A DNA stretch of 64,000 nucleotides from Palsa-601 sp963801185 (GTDB lineage: Bacteria > Actinomycetota > Acidimicrobiia > Acidimicrobiales > Bog-793), in NCBI GenBank assembly GCA_963801185.1, contig CAWDDW010000003.1, positions 806,001 through 870,000 on the forward strand, in the 5' to 3' direction. Of this stretch, positions 20,626 through 29,431 are shown piece after piece. The notes beneath the pieces were generated by a model. It saw nothing but the letters and a program-made list of their open reading frames with translations, was not told where the DNA came from and made no database searches. Within the stretch, counting starts at the first letter, position 1; every line of letters begins with the position of its first letter. The position numbers and the translations under genes are program-made.

Positions 20626-22371
20626 ATGAGACGCCCGAGCCGACAGAACGTGTGCAGCGCCTGCGGGGCGACCTCGCCGAAGTGGACAGGCAAGTGCGCA
20701 GGCTGCGGTGCCTGGAACACCCTCGTCGAACAACAGGTCCGTCCTGACACACCCACACCCCCGCGCCAAGTTGGGCCCCGCAGCGCTCGTTCCCATCTGG
20801 CGGCCAACCGAATCGAGTTCGGACCGAGCCCGATCAGTGACCCGGAGTGGTCGGCTGTGCTGGGCGGGTACGGCAACCCGCAGCTCGGGCCGCTCCCTTT
20901 GTCGGCGATCGATCCCGAAGCGGCTCGACCGTTCCCGACGGGCCTCCCCGAGCTCGACCGGGTGCTGTCGGGAGGGATCGTCCCCGGGTCGGTGACCCTC
21001 CTTGGTGGTGAGCCCGGGATCGGCAAGTCGACGCTCGTGCTGCAGGCTGTTACGGCGGCCGCCGAGCGGGGTGCCCGGTCGCTCATCATCGCGGCCGAGG
21101 AGTCGGCCGAGCAGGTACGGCGGAGAGGGGCGCGGCTCGGAGCGTTGCCCGAGGCCTGTCTCTTGCTGTCGACGAGCGACCTCCTTGCCTCGATCGAGGC
21201 GGCCGACCAGGTGCGACCTGCGTTGCTCGTGATCGACTCGATTCAAGCCATCAGCGACCCGGCGATCTCCTCGCCCGCCGGCTCGACGAACCAGGTCCGC
21301 GAGTGTGCGCAGCTGCTGGTGCAGTATGCGAAGGCGACGGGCACGGCCACGATCCTCGTCGGCCATGTCACGAAGGACGGAGCGCTTGCGGGGCCGCGCA
21401 CGCTCGAGCACTTGGTCGACACCGTGCTGTCCTTCGAAGGGGATCGCCACCACACGTTGAGGGCACTCGTGGCCACGAAGCACCGATACGGGCCTTCAGG
21501 TGAGCTGGGGCTGTTCGAGATGGGCGAGGAGGGCCTCCAGTCGCTCGAAGACGCCAGTGCCCTGTTGCTCGGAGATCGCAGGCCCGACGCGGCGGGGAGC
21601 GTGGCACTGCCCGTCGTCGAGGGCCGGCGGCCACTTCTCGTGGAGGTTCAGTCGCTCCTCGCGGCGACCCGGAACCCGTCGCCACGCCGGGTGGTGCAAG
21701 GAGTCAGTGCCGCCCGTGTCGCCCTGCTGCTCGCGGTGCTCGAGCGCTGCTGCGGCGCAAGGGTTGGGAACACCGACGTCTTCGTCTCGACAGTCGGCGG
21801 CATCAAGGTGACCGAGCCGGCGGCAGATCTCGCCATCGCTCTCGCCGTCATGTCGAGCCTGAGGGGGATCCCGCTCCCCTCGGACACGGTGATATTCGGG
21901 GAGGTCGGCCTCGCAGGCGAGGTCCGACAGGTATCGAGGCCAGAACGGCGCCTCGCCGAGTCGGCGCGGCTCGGCTTCAGGCGGGCGATCGTGCCGAGGG
22001 CCACGCCCGAGGATCCAGGCGGGATGACCCTCGACCGGGTCAGTTCGGTCGCAGAGGCTGTGAGTCTTCTCGGGTTGTCCGAGACGAGGGCTGGCCAGCC
22101 GGACTCCGGCCGTTCGTCGCGGCCGGCGCCGAGCCAAGGGCCGGCTTCCTGGCCCAACCCAGGGCGGAGCTCAGTGCTTGGCCCAAGCGTTAGCCCAGTC
22201 CTAAGCCCGCCCCCGGGCCCGGGCACGAGCCCGGGAGAGAGCCCGGGAGAGAGACCGCGCCTGGTCGTCCTCGCGCCGATCGAGGACCGCGAGGCCGCCA
22301 CCGGCAGCACTCCGAGGGGTGCCGATTCGGATGGCTGGAAGGGCCATTCCGACCCGGATGTGCTGGGGTAG
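20626..22371 (+). CDS. radA: DNA repair protein RadA
   Basis: RecA-like/Lon-like branch-migration protein. The N-terminal C4 zinc finger is CSACGATSPKWTGKCAGCG. Walker A is GGEPGIGKSTL (near residue 129), followed by the RadA-specific motif, here KHRYG instead of the usual KNRFG, and a Lon-like domain with NTDVFVSTVGGIKVTEPA. At 581 residues it is over 100 longer than usual: beyond GLSETR a Ser/Pro/Gly-rich tail with a repeated PGES unit runs to the stop. The tail is probably disordered. The ATG at 20626 is the only good start. Confidence 0.93.
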   Translation: MRRPSRQNVCSACGATSPKWTGKCAGCGAWNTLVEQQVRPDTPTPPRQVGPRSARSHLAANRIEFGPSPISDPEWSAVLGGYGNPQLGPLPLSAIDPEAARPFPTGLPELDRVLSGGIVPGSVTLLGGEPGIGKSTLVLQAVTAAAERGARSLIIAAEESAEQVRRRGARLGALPEACLLLSTSDLLASIEAADQVRPALLVIDSIQAISDPAISSPAGSTNQVRECAQLLVQYAKATGTATILVGHVTKDGALAGPRTLEHLVDTVLSFEGDRHHTLRALVATKHRYGPSGELGLFEMGEEGLQSLEDASALLLGDRRPDAAGSVALPVVEGRRPLLVEVQSLLAATRNPSPRRVVQGVSAARVALLLAVLERCCGARVGNTDVFVSTVGGIKVTEPAADLAIALAVMSSLRGIPLPSDTVIFGEVGLAGEVRQVSRPERRLAESARLGFRRAIVPRATPEDPGGMTLDRVSSVAEAVSLLGLSETRAGQPDSGRSSRPAPSQGPASWPNPGRSSVLGPSVSPVLSPPPGPGTSPGESPGERPRLVVLAPIEDREAATGSTPRGADSDGWKGHSDPDVLG

Positions 22372-22499
22372 CCAAAAAGCTGTCACAATTGCTACCCGAT
22401 GCCGTCGGAGTGGCATCGGAGGCGCATCCGGGAACGAGCGATCGCCGCGCCCTTCAAATGGATGCGATCCCTCGCTCACGTATCATGAGGAGTCTGGAT

Positions 22500-22976
22500 T
22501 TGTTCGACGTCGGGGACAAGGTCGTGTACCCACATCACGGTGCCGCAGTGGTCGAGCGCCGTGAGATCCGTGAGCATTTCGGCGAGAAGCGTGAGTATCT
22601 CGTCCTGCGTCTCGCGTATGGAGACCTAACGCTAATGGTTCCGGCCGACAACACCTCGGAGGTCGGCCTGCGGGAGGTCATCAACGACGAGGAGGTGGAA
22701 GAGGTCTTCGCCGTCCTCCGGAAGAAGGAAGCTCGCATGCCGACCAACTGGTCCCGGCGCTACAAGAACCACGTGGAGAAACTGAAGTCGGGCGACATCT
22801 ACCAGGTTGCCGAAGTCGTGCGGAACCTCTCCATCCGCGACAAGGACAAGGGTCTGTCGGCTGGCGAGAAGCGGATGCTTACCCGTGCTCGCCAGATATT
22901 GGTCTCGGAGCTGACCTTCGCCATCGGCGTGAGCGAGGAAGAAGCCGAAGAGCGCCTCAACGCGGCATTGCCGTAG
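22500..22976 (+). CDS. carD: CarD family transcription regulator
   Basis: RNA-polymerase-binding factor stabilising open complexes at rRNA and other promoters. The N-terminal RID domain shows VGDKVVYPHHGAAVVERRE and VPADNTSEVGLREVI; the C-terminal helical DNA-binding part contains MPTNWSRRYKNHVEKLKSGD. I prefer the TTG at 22500 (MFDVGDKVV) because GAGGAG sits 8 bases upstream. ATG 22485 is an in-frame alternative adding five residues and would overlap that ribosome site. Length of about 158 residues fits the family. ispD follows after 11 bases, as in mycobacteria. Confidence 0.93.
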   Translation: MFDVGDKVVYPHHGAAVVERREIREHFGEKREYLVLRLAYGDLTLMVPADNTSEVGLREVINDEEVEEVFAVLRKKEARMPTNWSRRYKNHVEKLKSGDIYQVAEVVRNLSIRDKDKGLSAGEKRMLTRARQILVSELTFAIGVSEEEAEERLNAALP

Positions 22977-22987
22977 GCGGTTTCCTC

Positions 22988-23743
22988 GTGGCGGGATCGG
23001 TCTGGGCGATCGTCGTCGCTGCGGGCAAGGGCACACGTTTCGGCGGGCCCAAGCAGTTCGCCCTCGTGGGTGGGCGCACGGTCGTTGAGCTAGCCATCGC
23101 TACGGTTGCGCCTGCCACGGCCGGGATCGTCGTCGTCATACCGCCGGACCTCGTACCCGAGGAGCCCGGGAGGGCGGAGGACCTCCTTGCCACTCTCGGC
23201 GTCGGACGAGCCGGCGTGGTGCGCAACGAACAAGTACCCGAGTTGCGCGTGGTCGCCGGGCGAGAGAGCCGGGCCGGATCCGTCCGGGCGGGGCTCGCGG
23301 CGGTACCTGCGGAGTGCGAGGTCGTGGTCGTACACGACGCGGCCCGTCCACTTGCCTCCTCGCGGATGTGCCAACAGGTAGTCGATGCCGTGCGCGCAGG
23401 CGCCGACGGCGCGGTCCCAGGGATCTCGCTGACCGACACCGTGAAACGGACTTCCGGGGGCCAGGTCGTGGAGACACTCTCGCGCGATGCCCTGGTGCGG
23501 GTGCAGACTCCTCAGGCGTTTCGTGCGAGCGTGCTGCGCCAGGCTCATGCCGGAGACCCCGAGGCAACCGACGACGCCGGCTTGGTCGAGGCGCTCGGTG
23601 GTCTGGTCATCGTCGTCCCCGGCGAGGAGACGAATCTGAAGATCACGTCTCGAGGCGACCTTGAGCTCATCGAGTGGTGGTACGAACGGCTCGGGGGCGT
23701 GGGCGCCGGCGACCTCACGACGGTCGTGGAGCCGAGCAGGTGA
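22988..23743 (+). CDS. ispD: 2-C-methyl-D-erythritol 4-phosphate cytidylyltransferase
   Basis: Third step of the MEP isoprenoid pathway. The CTP-binding motif is VVAAGKGTRFGGPKQF; other family segments are VVVVHDAARPLAS, SLTDTVKR and RVQTPQAF. At 251 residues it is full length. It starts at GTG 22988 and its stop overlaps the ispF GTG start by 4 bases. Confidence 0.95.
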   Translation: MAGSVWAIVVAAGKGTRFGGPKQFALVGGRTVVELAIATVAPATAGIVVVIPPDLVPEEPGRAEDLLATLGVGRAGVVRNEQVPELRVVAGRESRAGSVRAGLAAVPAECEVVVVHDAARPLASSRMCQQVVDAVRAGADGAVPGISLTDTVKRTSGGQVVETLSRDALVRVQTPQAFRASVLRQAHAGDPEATDDAGLVEALGGLVIVVPGEETNLKITSRGDLELIEWWYERLGGVGAGDLTTVVEPSR

Positions 23744-24222
23744 CCGCGCGAGTGGGCATAGGCATCGATGTCCACCCGTTCTCGGACGGCACGGAGCGCT
23801 CGCTCGTCCTCGGCGGCGTCACCTTTCCTGGCGAGAGAGGCCTCGTCGGTCACAGCGACGCAGACGTGGTCGCACACGCCATCGCAGATGCCATGCTCGG
23901 AGCCGCTGGGATCGGTGACATCGGGATGCACTTTCCCGATACGGACGAGCGGTGGCTCGGAGCCGATAGCCTGGACCTCCTTGCCGAAGTAGCCGGCCGC
24001 GTGCGAGCGGCGGGCTACCGCTTCGTGAATGCCGACTGCACAGTTGTCGCGGAGCGCCCACGCATTGTGGTGGCGCGGGAAGAGATGATCACGAAGCTCT
24101 CGGCTGCAGCTGGTGGTCCCGTGCACGTCAAAGCGACCAGGCCTGAACGCCTCGGAGCGCTCGGGCGGGTCGAAGGGATCGCGTGCTGGGCTGTGGCTTC
24201 CATCGAGGAGATTGGATTGTGA
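23740..24222 (+). CDS. ispF: 2-C-methyl-D-erythritol 2,4-cyclodiphosphate synthase
   Basis: Cyclises CDP-methylerythritol phosphate in the MEP pathway. Metal ligands lie in GIGIDVHPF and GHSDADVVAHAIADAMLGAA; GDIGMHFPDTDERW and VKATRPERLGALGRVEGIA are also canonical. At 160 residues it has normal length. The GTG start overlaps ispD; the stop overlaps the GTG start of the rRNA methyltransferase. In mycobacteria cysS lies between ispF and that methyltransferase; here it is missing. Confidence 0.95.
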   Translation: MTARVGIGIDVHPFSDGTERSLVLGGVTFPGERGLVGHSDADVVAHAIADAMLGAAGIGDIGMHFPDTDERWLGADSLDLLAEVAGRVRAAGYRFVNADCTVVAERPRIVVAREEMITKLSAAAGGPVHVKATRPERLGALGRVEGIACWAVASIEEIGL

Positions 24223-25973
24223 GCGCCATGGGCCCTGAGGACGGGCGCAACGACCGGAGCGACAAGCCCGGCAACGATGATCGGCGAGGGCGTGATTCTG
24301 GCGCGCCTCGGCGTTCTGGCGGCTCAGGGAGCCGTGCCGACCGGCCAAACCGCACGGGTGGATATCGCGGCGGTTCGGGTTCGGGCTCCGGCGGTGGATA
24401 TCGCGGCGGTTCGGGTTCGGGCTCCGGCGGTGGATATCGCGGCGGTTCGGGTTCGGGCTCCGGCGGTGGATATCGGGGCGGTTCGGGTTCCGCCTATCGG
24501 GGCACGACCAACAGACGTGACGACTGGCGGGCCGAGGGCCGGTCTGGTCGCGGCGACCGCCCCGAGCGGCCCGACCGCTCTTCCCGGCCCGACCGCTCTT
24601 CCCGGCCCGACCGCTCTTCCCGGCCCGACCGCTCTGACCAGCCCGACCGCGGCGCAAGCTCGAGCTACCGCCCGCGATACGACAACGGCGGGGACTTCCG
24701 CCGCTCAGGCCCGCCTCGCGGACCAAAGGGCTCGGTGTGGGGAGGAGTCGCCCGTGGCGGTGGTGGCTATCGCCGTGGCGAAGCGCAACGCGACGAGCGG
24801 GACGGCCGTCCGGCCCGCCCAGCCGCCCGTTACGCACCCCGCCCGGAGGGTGAAGGCGGCGCCGAGAGAAGGCGCGACTACGACCGCGATCGTGACTTCG
24901 ACCGGGACCGCGAGCGCGACCACGACCGCGGTCAGCGCAAGCCTCAGCGCCGCTTCGAGGAGCCGGGCATCAGCGCGCACGAGGATGCATTCACCACCGA
25001 GGACGCATCCTCGCTTCCTCGCGCAGCCAATACGGGCCGCAACTTGTGGAACCCCACGCCATCAGAGGCGCGCCGTCCGGGAAGGGCCTTCGGAGCACCG
25101 ACCGCGAGATCGGCGAAGTCCTCCGCGCGTCGCTCCACGAACACGGTCGGGGGTGAGCAGGTCGAGGGACGCCAAGCGGTGCGTGAGCTCCTTTCCGCAG
25201 GCAAGCGAGCGGTCAGCGAGGTCTGGCTGATCGAAGGAACGGATCCGGCGCCGATCCTGGGCGAGATCGACAATTTGGCCCGGGGGCGTCATGTACCGGT
25301 TCGCATGGTGTCACCGAGGAAGCTCGATTCCGTCCGGCGGACCGAGGCCCCCCAGGGTGTAGTTGCCTTCGCCGAGCCGCTCGAGTCCCATGACCTCACT
25401 GAGCTCGTCATGCGCGAGTACGAGCACGAGCACGAGCACGGCAAGAAGAGCCAAGACGACGACAGTGAGAACCTCGAGGGGGGCGCGGCAGTGGCGGGGC
25501 GGCCGGGCGCGTTTCTCGTAGTTGTCGATGGCGTCACCGATCCTCAGAATCTCGGAGCGATCTTGCGCAGCGCTGAGTGCGCTGGAGCCACCGGTGCAGT
25601 TCTGCCAAGGCATCGGGCCGTCCATGTGACAGCCGCAGTGACCAAGGCGGCAGCCGGAGCGGTCGAGCACCTCCCGATCGCCCTCGTGGCGGGCATCCCG
25701 AGCGCGCTTCAAGAGCTCGAGCGACTCGGCGTGCGAACGGTGGGGCTGGACGAACGCGGTGATCGCTCCGTGTTCGACCTCGATCTCGGTTCCGACCCCG
25801 TGGCGCTCGTGCTTGGCGCCGAAGGGCGAGGTCTCTCTCCTCTGTCGAGGCGGCGCTGCGACCTCCTCGCTCGCATTCCCCTGCATGGCGCGATCCCGTC
25901 ACTCAACGTGTCGACTGCCGCAGCCGTGGCGTGTTTCGAAGTGGCGAGAGGGCGAACCGCCAAGCTGAGGTGA
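24219..25973 (+). CDS. rlmB: 23S rRNA 2'-O-methyltransferase of the RlmB/TrmH (SpoU) family with long repetitive N-terminal extension
   Basis: The C-terminal ~270 residues form a SpoU methyltransferase: a substrate-binding domain (GEQVEGRQAVRELLSAGKRA), then the knotted SAM-binding domain with VVDGVTDPQNLGAILRSAE, VALVLGAEGRGLS and IPLHGAIPSLNVSTAAAVA. In front lie about 310 low-complexity residues: four YRGGSGSGSGGG-type RGG repeats (residues 47-90), several SRPDRS repeats (around 115-140), and an Arg/Asp-alternating stretch (residues 225-250). Such a tail is expected to be disordered and RNA-binding. The GTG start overlaps ispF by 4 bases. An acidic/His insert (EYEHEHEHGKKSQDDD) interrupts the domain junction. 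Confidence 0.88.
   Translation: MSAMGPEDGRNDRSDKPGNDDRRGRDSGAPRRSGGSGSRADRPNRTGGYRGGSGSGSGGGYRGGSGSGSGGGYRGGSGSGSGGGYRGGSGSAYRGTTNRRDDWRAEGRSGRGDRPERPDRSSRPDRSSRPDRSSRPDRSDQPDRGASSSYRPRYDNGGDFRRSGPPRGPKGSVWGGVARGGGGYRRGEAQRDERDGRPARPAARYAPRPEGEGGAERRRDYDRDRDFDRDRERDHDRGQRKPQRRFEEPGISAHEDAFTTEDASSLPRAANTGRNLWNPTPSEARRPGRAFGAPTARSAKSSARRSTNTVGGEQVEGRQAVRELLSAGKRAVSEVWLIEGTDPAPILGEIDNLARGRHVPVRMVSPRKLDSVRRTEAPQGVVAFAEPLESHDLTELVMREYEHEHEHGKKSQDDDSENLEGGAAVAGRPGAFLVVVDGVTDPQNLGAILRSAECAGATGAVLPRHRAVHVTAAVTKAAAGAVEHLPIALVAGIPSALQELERLGVRTVGLDERGDRSVFDLDLGSDPVALVLGAEGRGLSPLSRRRCDLLARIPLHGAIPSLNVSTAAAVACFEVARGRTAKLR
24357..24494 (+). repeat. 36-bp tandem repeat inside rlmB (RGG-box coding)
   Basis: Three perfect consecutive 36-base units begin at 24357, 24393 and 24429, each starting GGTGGATATCGCGG. 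A fourth diverged unit starts at 24465. Each encodes a 12-residue GGYRGGSGSGSG unit. Perfect identity at third codon positions implies recent duplication or slippage, so copy number may vary among strains or be mis-assembled. Confidence 0.9.
24570..24641 (+). repeat. 18-bp tandem repeat inside rlmB (SRPDRS coding)
   Basis: Three exact copies of an 18-base unit starting CCCGACCGCTCTTCCC at 24570, 24588 and 24606, plus a diverged fourth. The encoded hexapeptide is PDRSSR. It lies in the disordered extension. Confidence 0.85.
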
Positions 25974-26009
25974 GGACGTCGAGCCACCCTCACCCTCACC
26001 CTTCACCGC

Positions 26010-26657
26010 TCAGGGCTGTATGCGCCTCCAGGACCACGCGACCTCCACCGAGCTCCGCTCGTAGAACACGCGTCGATGCAGGCGATCTGCCGAGCCTTCC
26101 CAGAATTCGACGGTCGTGGGCACGAGGCCGTACGCCTGGTAGCTCGAAGGCCGGTCGATCGGTCCCTCGCCAGCGGTCAGCGCGTCCGCCCGCGCGTGCA
26201 GCGATAGCTCGGCGGCTACCGAGTCGAGAACCGAGCCCTCCTCGGATACCGACGTCGCGGCCTGATTGGGGCGGCCACGGGCTGCCCACATCTCGTCGCT
26301 CACGCGCCCGGGGAGCGGAGCTGCCAGACCGGTGACGCAAATCTGGCGGTGGACCTCACGCCAATACAGCGTGAGCGCAACATGCGGGTTCTGCGCCATC
26401 TCGATGCCCTTTCGGCTGTAGGCCTCTGTCTCGAAGACGAGCCTCTCGGCATCGAAGGCCTTCAAGATGACGGTCCGGCTCGACACGACTCCTACCAGTG
26501 AGGCGGTCGAGAGCGTGACAGCGTTCTGGTACGACACCTCGGCAGCCGCGGCCCGGCGCATCCAGTCGGCGAATGCAGGGAGCGGGTCGTCCGGGGGAGC
26601 GTCGAGCCCCCAGCTCGGCGGGAAGCTCAGCCGGTCGGCGGGAGAGGGCTCGTTCAG
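26010..26657 (-). CDS. pdxH: Pyridoxamine 5'-phosphate oxidase family protein
   Basis: FMN enzyme making pyridoxal phosphate. Family order is kept: VSYQNAVTLSTAS, SSRTVILKAFDAERLVFETE, SRKGIEMAQNPHVALTLYW, a middle region with SDEMWAARGRPNQAATSV, and the C-terminal VPTTVEFWEGSADRLHRR with WSWRRIQP at the end. The reading frame has no ATG or GTG after the gltA stop; a CTG at 26657 overlapping that TGA is the likeliest start, though unusual. An apparent gltA-pdxH fusion arises only from the gltA frameshift. Confidence 0.83.
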   Translation of the reverse strand: MNEPSPADRLSFPPSWGLDAPPDDPLPAFADWMRRAAAAEVSYQNAVTLSTASLVGVVSSRTVILKAFDAERLVFETEAYSRKGIEMAQNPHVALTLYWREVHRQICVTGLAAPLPGRVSDEMWAARGRPNQAATSVSEEGSVLDSVAAELSLHARADALTAGEGPIDRPSSYQAYGLVPTTVEFWEGSADRLHRRVFYERSSVEVAWSWRRIQP

Positions 26658-27924
26658 CGCTGGTCGATCGGCGTGTAGTCCCGCCGCGCGCTGCCGGTGT
26701 AGAGCTGCCGCGGCCGGACGAGCTTGGAGCTTCTGGTCGAGCATCTCGGTCCAGTGGGCCAGCCAACCGGCCGTCCGGGGAATCGCGAACAGGACGGGGA
26801 ACATCTCCATCGGGAAGCCCATCGCCTGGTACACGAGACCTGTGTAGAAGTCGACGTTCGGGTAGAGCTTGCGCGAGACGAAGTAGTCGTCCGCCAACGC
26901 CGTCTCCTCGAGCTTGAGGGCGATGTCAAGCAGCGGGTTCTTCCCCGTGACCTCGAAGACGTCGTAAGCGACCTTTCGGACGATCGTTGCCCGAGGGTCG
27001 TAGTTCTTGTACACCCGGTGGCCGAAGCCCTGGAGGCGTCCGTGACCCTCCTTCACTGCAGTGATGAAGTCAGGCACGTTCTCTATCGAGCCGATCTCAC
27101 CGAGCATCCTGATGACGGCTTCGTTGGCGCCGCCATGGAGCGGGCCGTACAAAGCAGCTGCAGCAGCCGCGCACGCAGAGTAGGGGTCCGCATGGGCCGA
27201 GCCGACGACGCGCATGGCTGTCGTCGAGCAGTTCTGCTCGTGGTCCGCGTGGAGGATGAACAAGATGTCGACCGCCCGGGCGAGGGCCGGGTTGGCGTCG
27301 AAACGCGGCTCGGCGGTCTTCCACATCATCGACAAGAAGTTCGCCGGGAAGCCGAGCGAATTGTCCGGGTAGACAAAGGGCATGCCGACGCTGAATCGGT
27401 GTGCAGCTGCCGCGAGGGTCGGCATCTTCGCGATCAGCCGGATGACCTGCTTGTAGCGGATGTCCGGGTCGAAGATGTCCTTGGCCTCGGGGTAGAAGGT
27501 CGAGAGTGCCGCCACGGCCGACACGAGGATCCCCATCGGATGGGCGTCGTAGTGGAAGCCCTCGAGGAAGCGCTTGCGTACGTTCTCGTGGATGAACGTG
27601 TGGTATGTGATCTCGTGAGTCCACTCGTCCAGCTGATCCTGGTTGGGCAGTTCGCCGTGAAGCAAGAGGTAGGCGACCTCCAGGTAGGTCGATCGGTCGG
27701 CGAGCTGCTCGATCGGGTAGCCGCGGTACTCGAGTTTGCCCTCGTCCCCGTCGATGTAGGTGATCGAGCTTCTCGGCGGCCGCCGTGGTCATGAGGCCGG
27801 GGTCGTAGAACCAGATCCCCGGCAACAGCTTCGCCCATTCGGCCGCAGACACCCCGCCGTCGGTGATCGGGATCTCTATGGACTCCCCCGTGCGGTTGTC
27901 CATGATCGTGATGCTCTCTGCCAC
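26654..27924 (-). CDS. gltA: Citrate synthase, two frameshifts
   Basis: Condenses oxaloacetate and acetyl-CoA. Catalytic histidines are in LFILHADHEQNCSTT and ALYGPLHGGANEAV; GFGHRVYKNYDPRA binds substrate and nucleotide. The start is GTG 27924 with GGGAG upstream. Near 27770 one extra base separates the N-terminal residues (LLPGIWFYDPGLM) from SSITYIDGDEGKLEYRGYP. Near 26725 a second extra base separates the body from KLVRPRQLYTGSARRDY and the stop at 26654. Corrected length is about 423 residues, normal for the hexameric type. pdxH overlaps its stop. Confidence 0.92.
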
Positions 27925-28080
27925 GACTCCCGACCTCCAGTCGGCTCGTCCCCCAGGGCATCCCAGCGGACAGTTACTCAACGTCGTCATCCTACGGTGG
28001 CGCTCCGAGCCGTTGACATTCGGGATTGCGATCGTGCTCGGAGCAGGGGAACTAACCTTGCTCGACAGGGAGGCTGCGAC

Positions 28081-29413
28081 GTGCGGACCGACGACCAACA
28101 AGCCGATCCGGCCGGCTCCGGAGGGTCTTCGGAGAGCGATCACCTGCAAGCTCGCGTCCAGGAGTTGGAAGCCGAGCTTCGAGGCAGTACGCACGGCAGC
28201 GCAGCGCTACCGGCTGCTCCTCGACAGCGCGTCGGACATGGTCAGCCTCAACAACGTCGACGGCAGTTTCGAGTACGTCTCGGCGTCGTCGCTGCCCCTG
28301 CTCGGCTACGAGCCCGGATGGCTGATGGGGCGTGATCCCGGCGACTTCGTCCATCCGGCCGACCTCACCATCTTGCAGCAGGTTCACATGGCCGCCCTCG
28401 AGACGGGGGAGACCCAGCACGCCCAGTTCCGGGCCCAACGCTCCGACGGTGTCTATGTCACCGTCGAGACCGTCTTCGGGCCGGTTCTCGACGACTCGGG
28501 CGAGCTAGTCGGACTACGGGCTTCAGTCCGGGACGTGACTGATCGGGTGGAAGCCGAGGAGCGCTTCCGTCTCGCTCTCGAGGAGGCCCCGATCGGTATG
28601 TCGGTGATGGATCTCGATGGCCACTGGCTGATCGTCAATCACACCCTGGCGGAGATGACGGGTTGGAGCGAGGAACAGCTCCGGTCGATGACGTTCCGGG
28701 ACATCACTCATCCCGACGACATCGAGCAGGACGTCGAGCTTGCGAACGAGCTGACCTCGGGGGCCATCAGCCGCTACGAGATCGACAAGCGGTATCTGCG
28801 CCCGGACGGACAGGTCTTCTGGGGCCGTCTCTCGGTGAGCCTTGCCCGCGACCCCAACGACGAGCCTCGCTATTTCATCTGCCACGTCCAGGACATCACG
28901 GTCCGGCGCGAGGCCGAGGAGCAGCTGACGGCACAGGCGTTGACCGATCCGCTGACTGGCGCTGCGAACCGCCGGTTGCTTCACGATCGTCTCGAGCAGG
29001 CGAACAAGCGCCAAGGAAGAAACGGGGGCGAGACCGCAGTCATCTTCATCGACCTCGACGGGTTGAAGGCGACGAACGACCGGTTCGGGCACCGCGTCGG
29101 CGACACCATGCTGCAGGAGATCGCAAGTCGCCTCGCCCATGCGATCCGTGACGAGGACACGGTCGCCCGATACGGCGGCGACGAGTTCGTCGTCGTGTGC
29201 ACGCTCACCGACGCCGGCCAGTTCGAACCGCTGCTGCACCGCATCGAGATGGTGTGCAGCGCGCCGATCCCGATGGGCAGCGAGGTGGCATCGCTCGGCG
29301 CAAGCGTCGGCGGCGTGCTGGTGGGACGCGACGAGACCCCTGCCGAGTCGCTCCAGCGGGCAGACGAGGCGATGTACCAGAAGAAGGTGCTGCGCCGAAG
29401 CTCGGCGCGCTGA
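28081..29413 (+). CDS. Diguanylate cyclase with two PAS domains, frameshifted near N-terminus
   Basis: The start is GTG 28081, seven bases after GGGAGG. A short coiled-coil lead (HLQARVQELEAEL) runs into PAS-1 (YRLLLDSASDMVSLNNVDG) after a one-base shift near 28175-28190. PAS-2 (EEAPIGMSVMDLDGHWLI) with a PAC segment follows, then GGDEF (DPLTGAANRRLLHDRL and RYGGDEFVVV). The inhibitory site RDED lies five residues before GGDEF, so product feedback is expected. Makes cyclic di-GMP in the cytoplasm; no transmembrane segment is seen. No EAL domain. Divergent from gltA. Confidence 0.9.
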
Positions 29414-29431
29414 TCCGGCCCACGCGCCGGG

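Noticed and set aside
24357..24641. CRISPR array
   Set aside because: Repeats are directly adjacent without unique spacers and lie within a coding sequence.
24277..25230. Alternative-frame repetitive protein within rlmB
   Set aside because: Its repeats (DIAAVRVRAPAV) are the out-of-frame reading of the RGG repeats. The RlmB frame alone continues into a conserved enzyme.
26010..27665. Apparent citrate synthase-PNP oxidase fusion protein
   Set aside because: The fusion arises because one extra base near 26725 reads through the gltA stop. In the other frame the authentic gltA C-terminus (RPRQLYTGSARRDYTPIDQR) and stop are present.
28013..28018. TTGACA as -35 for the first diguanylate cyclase
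   Set aside because: The hexamer is perfect, but no -10-like sequence is at 16-19 bases, so it is not called as a promoter.
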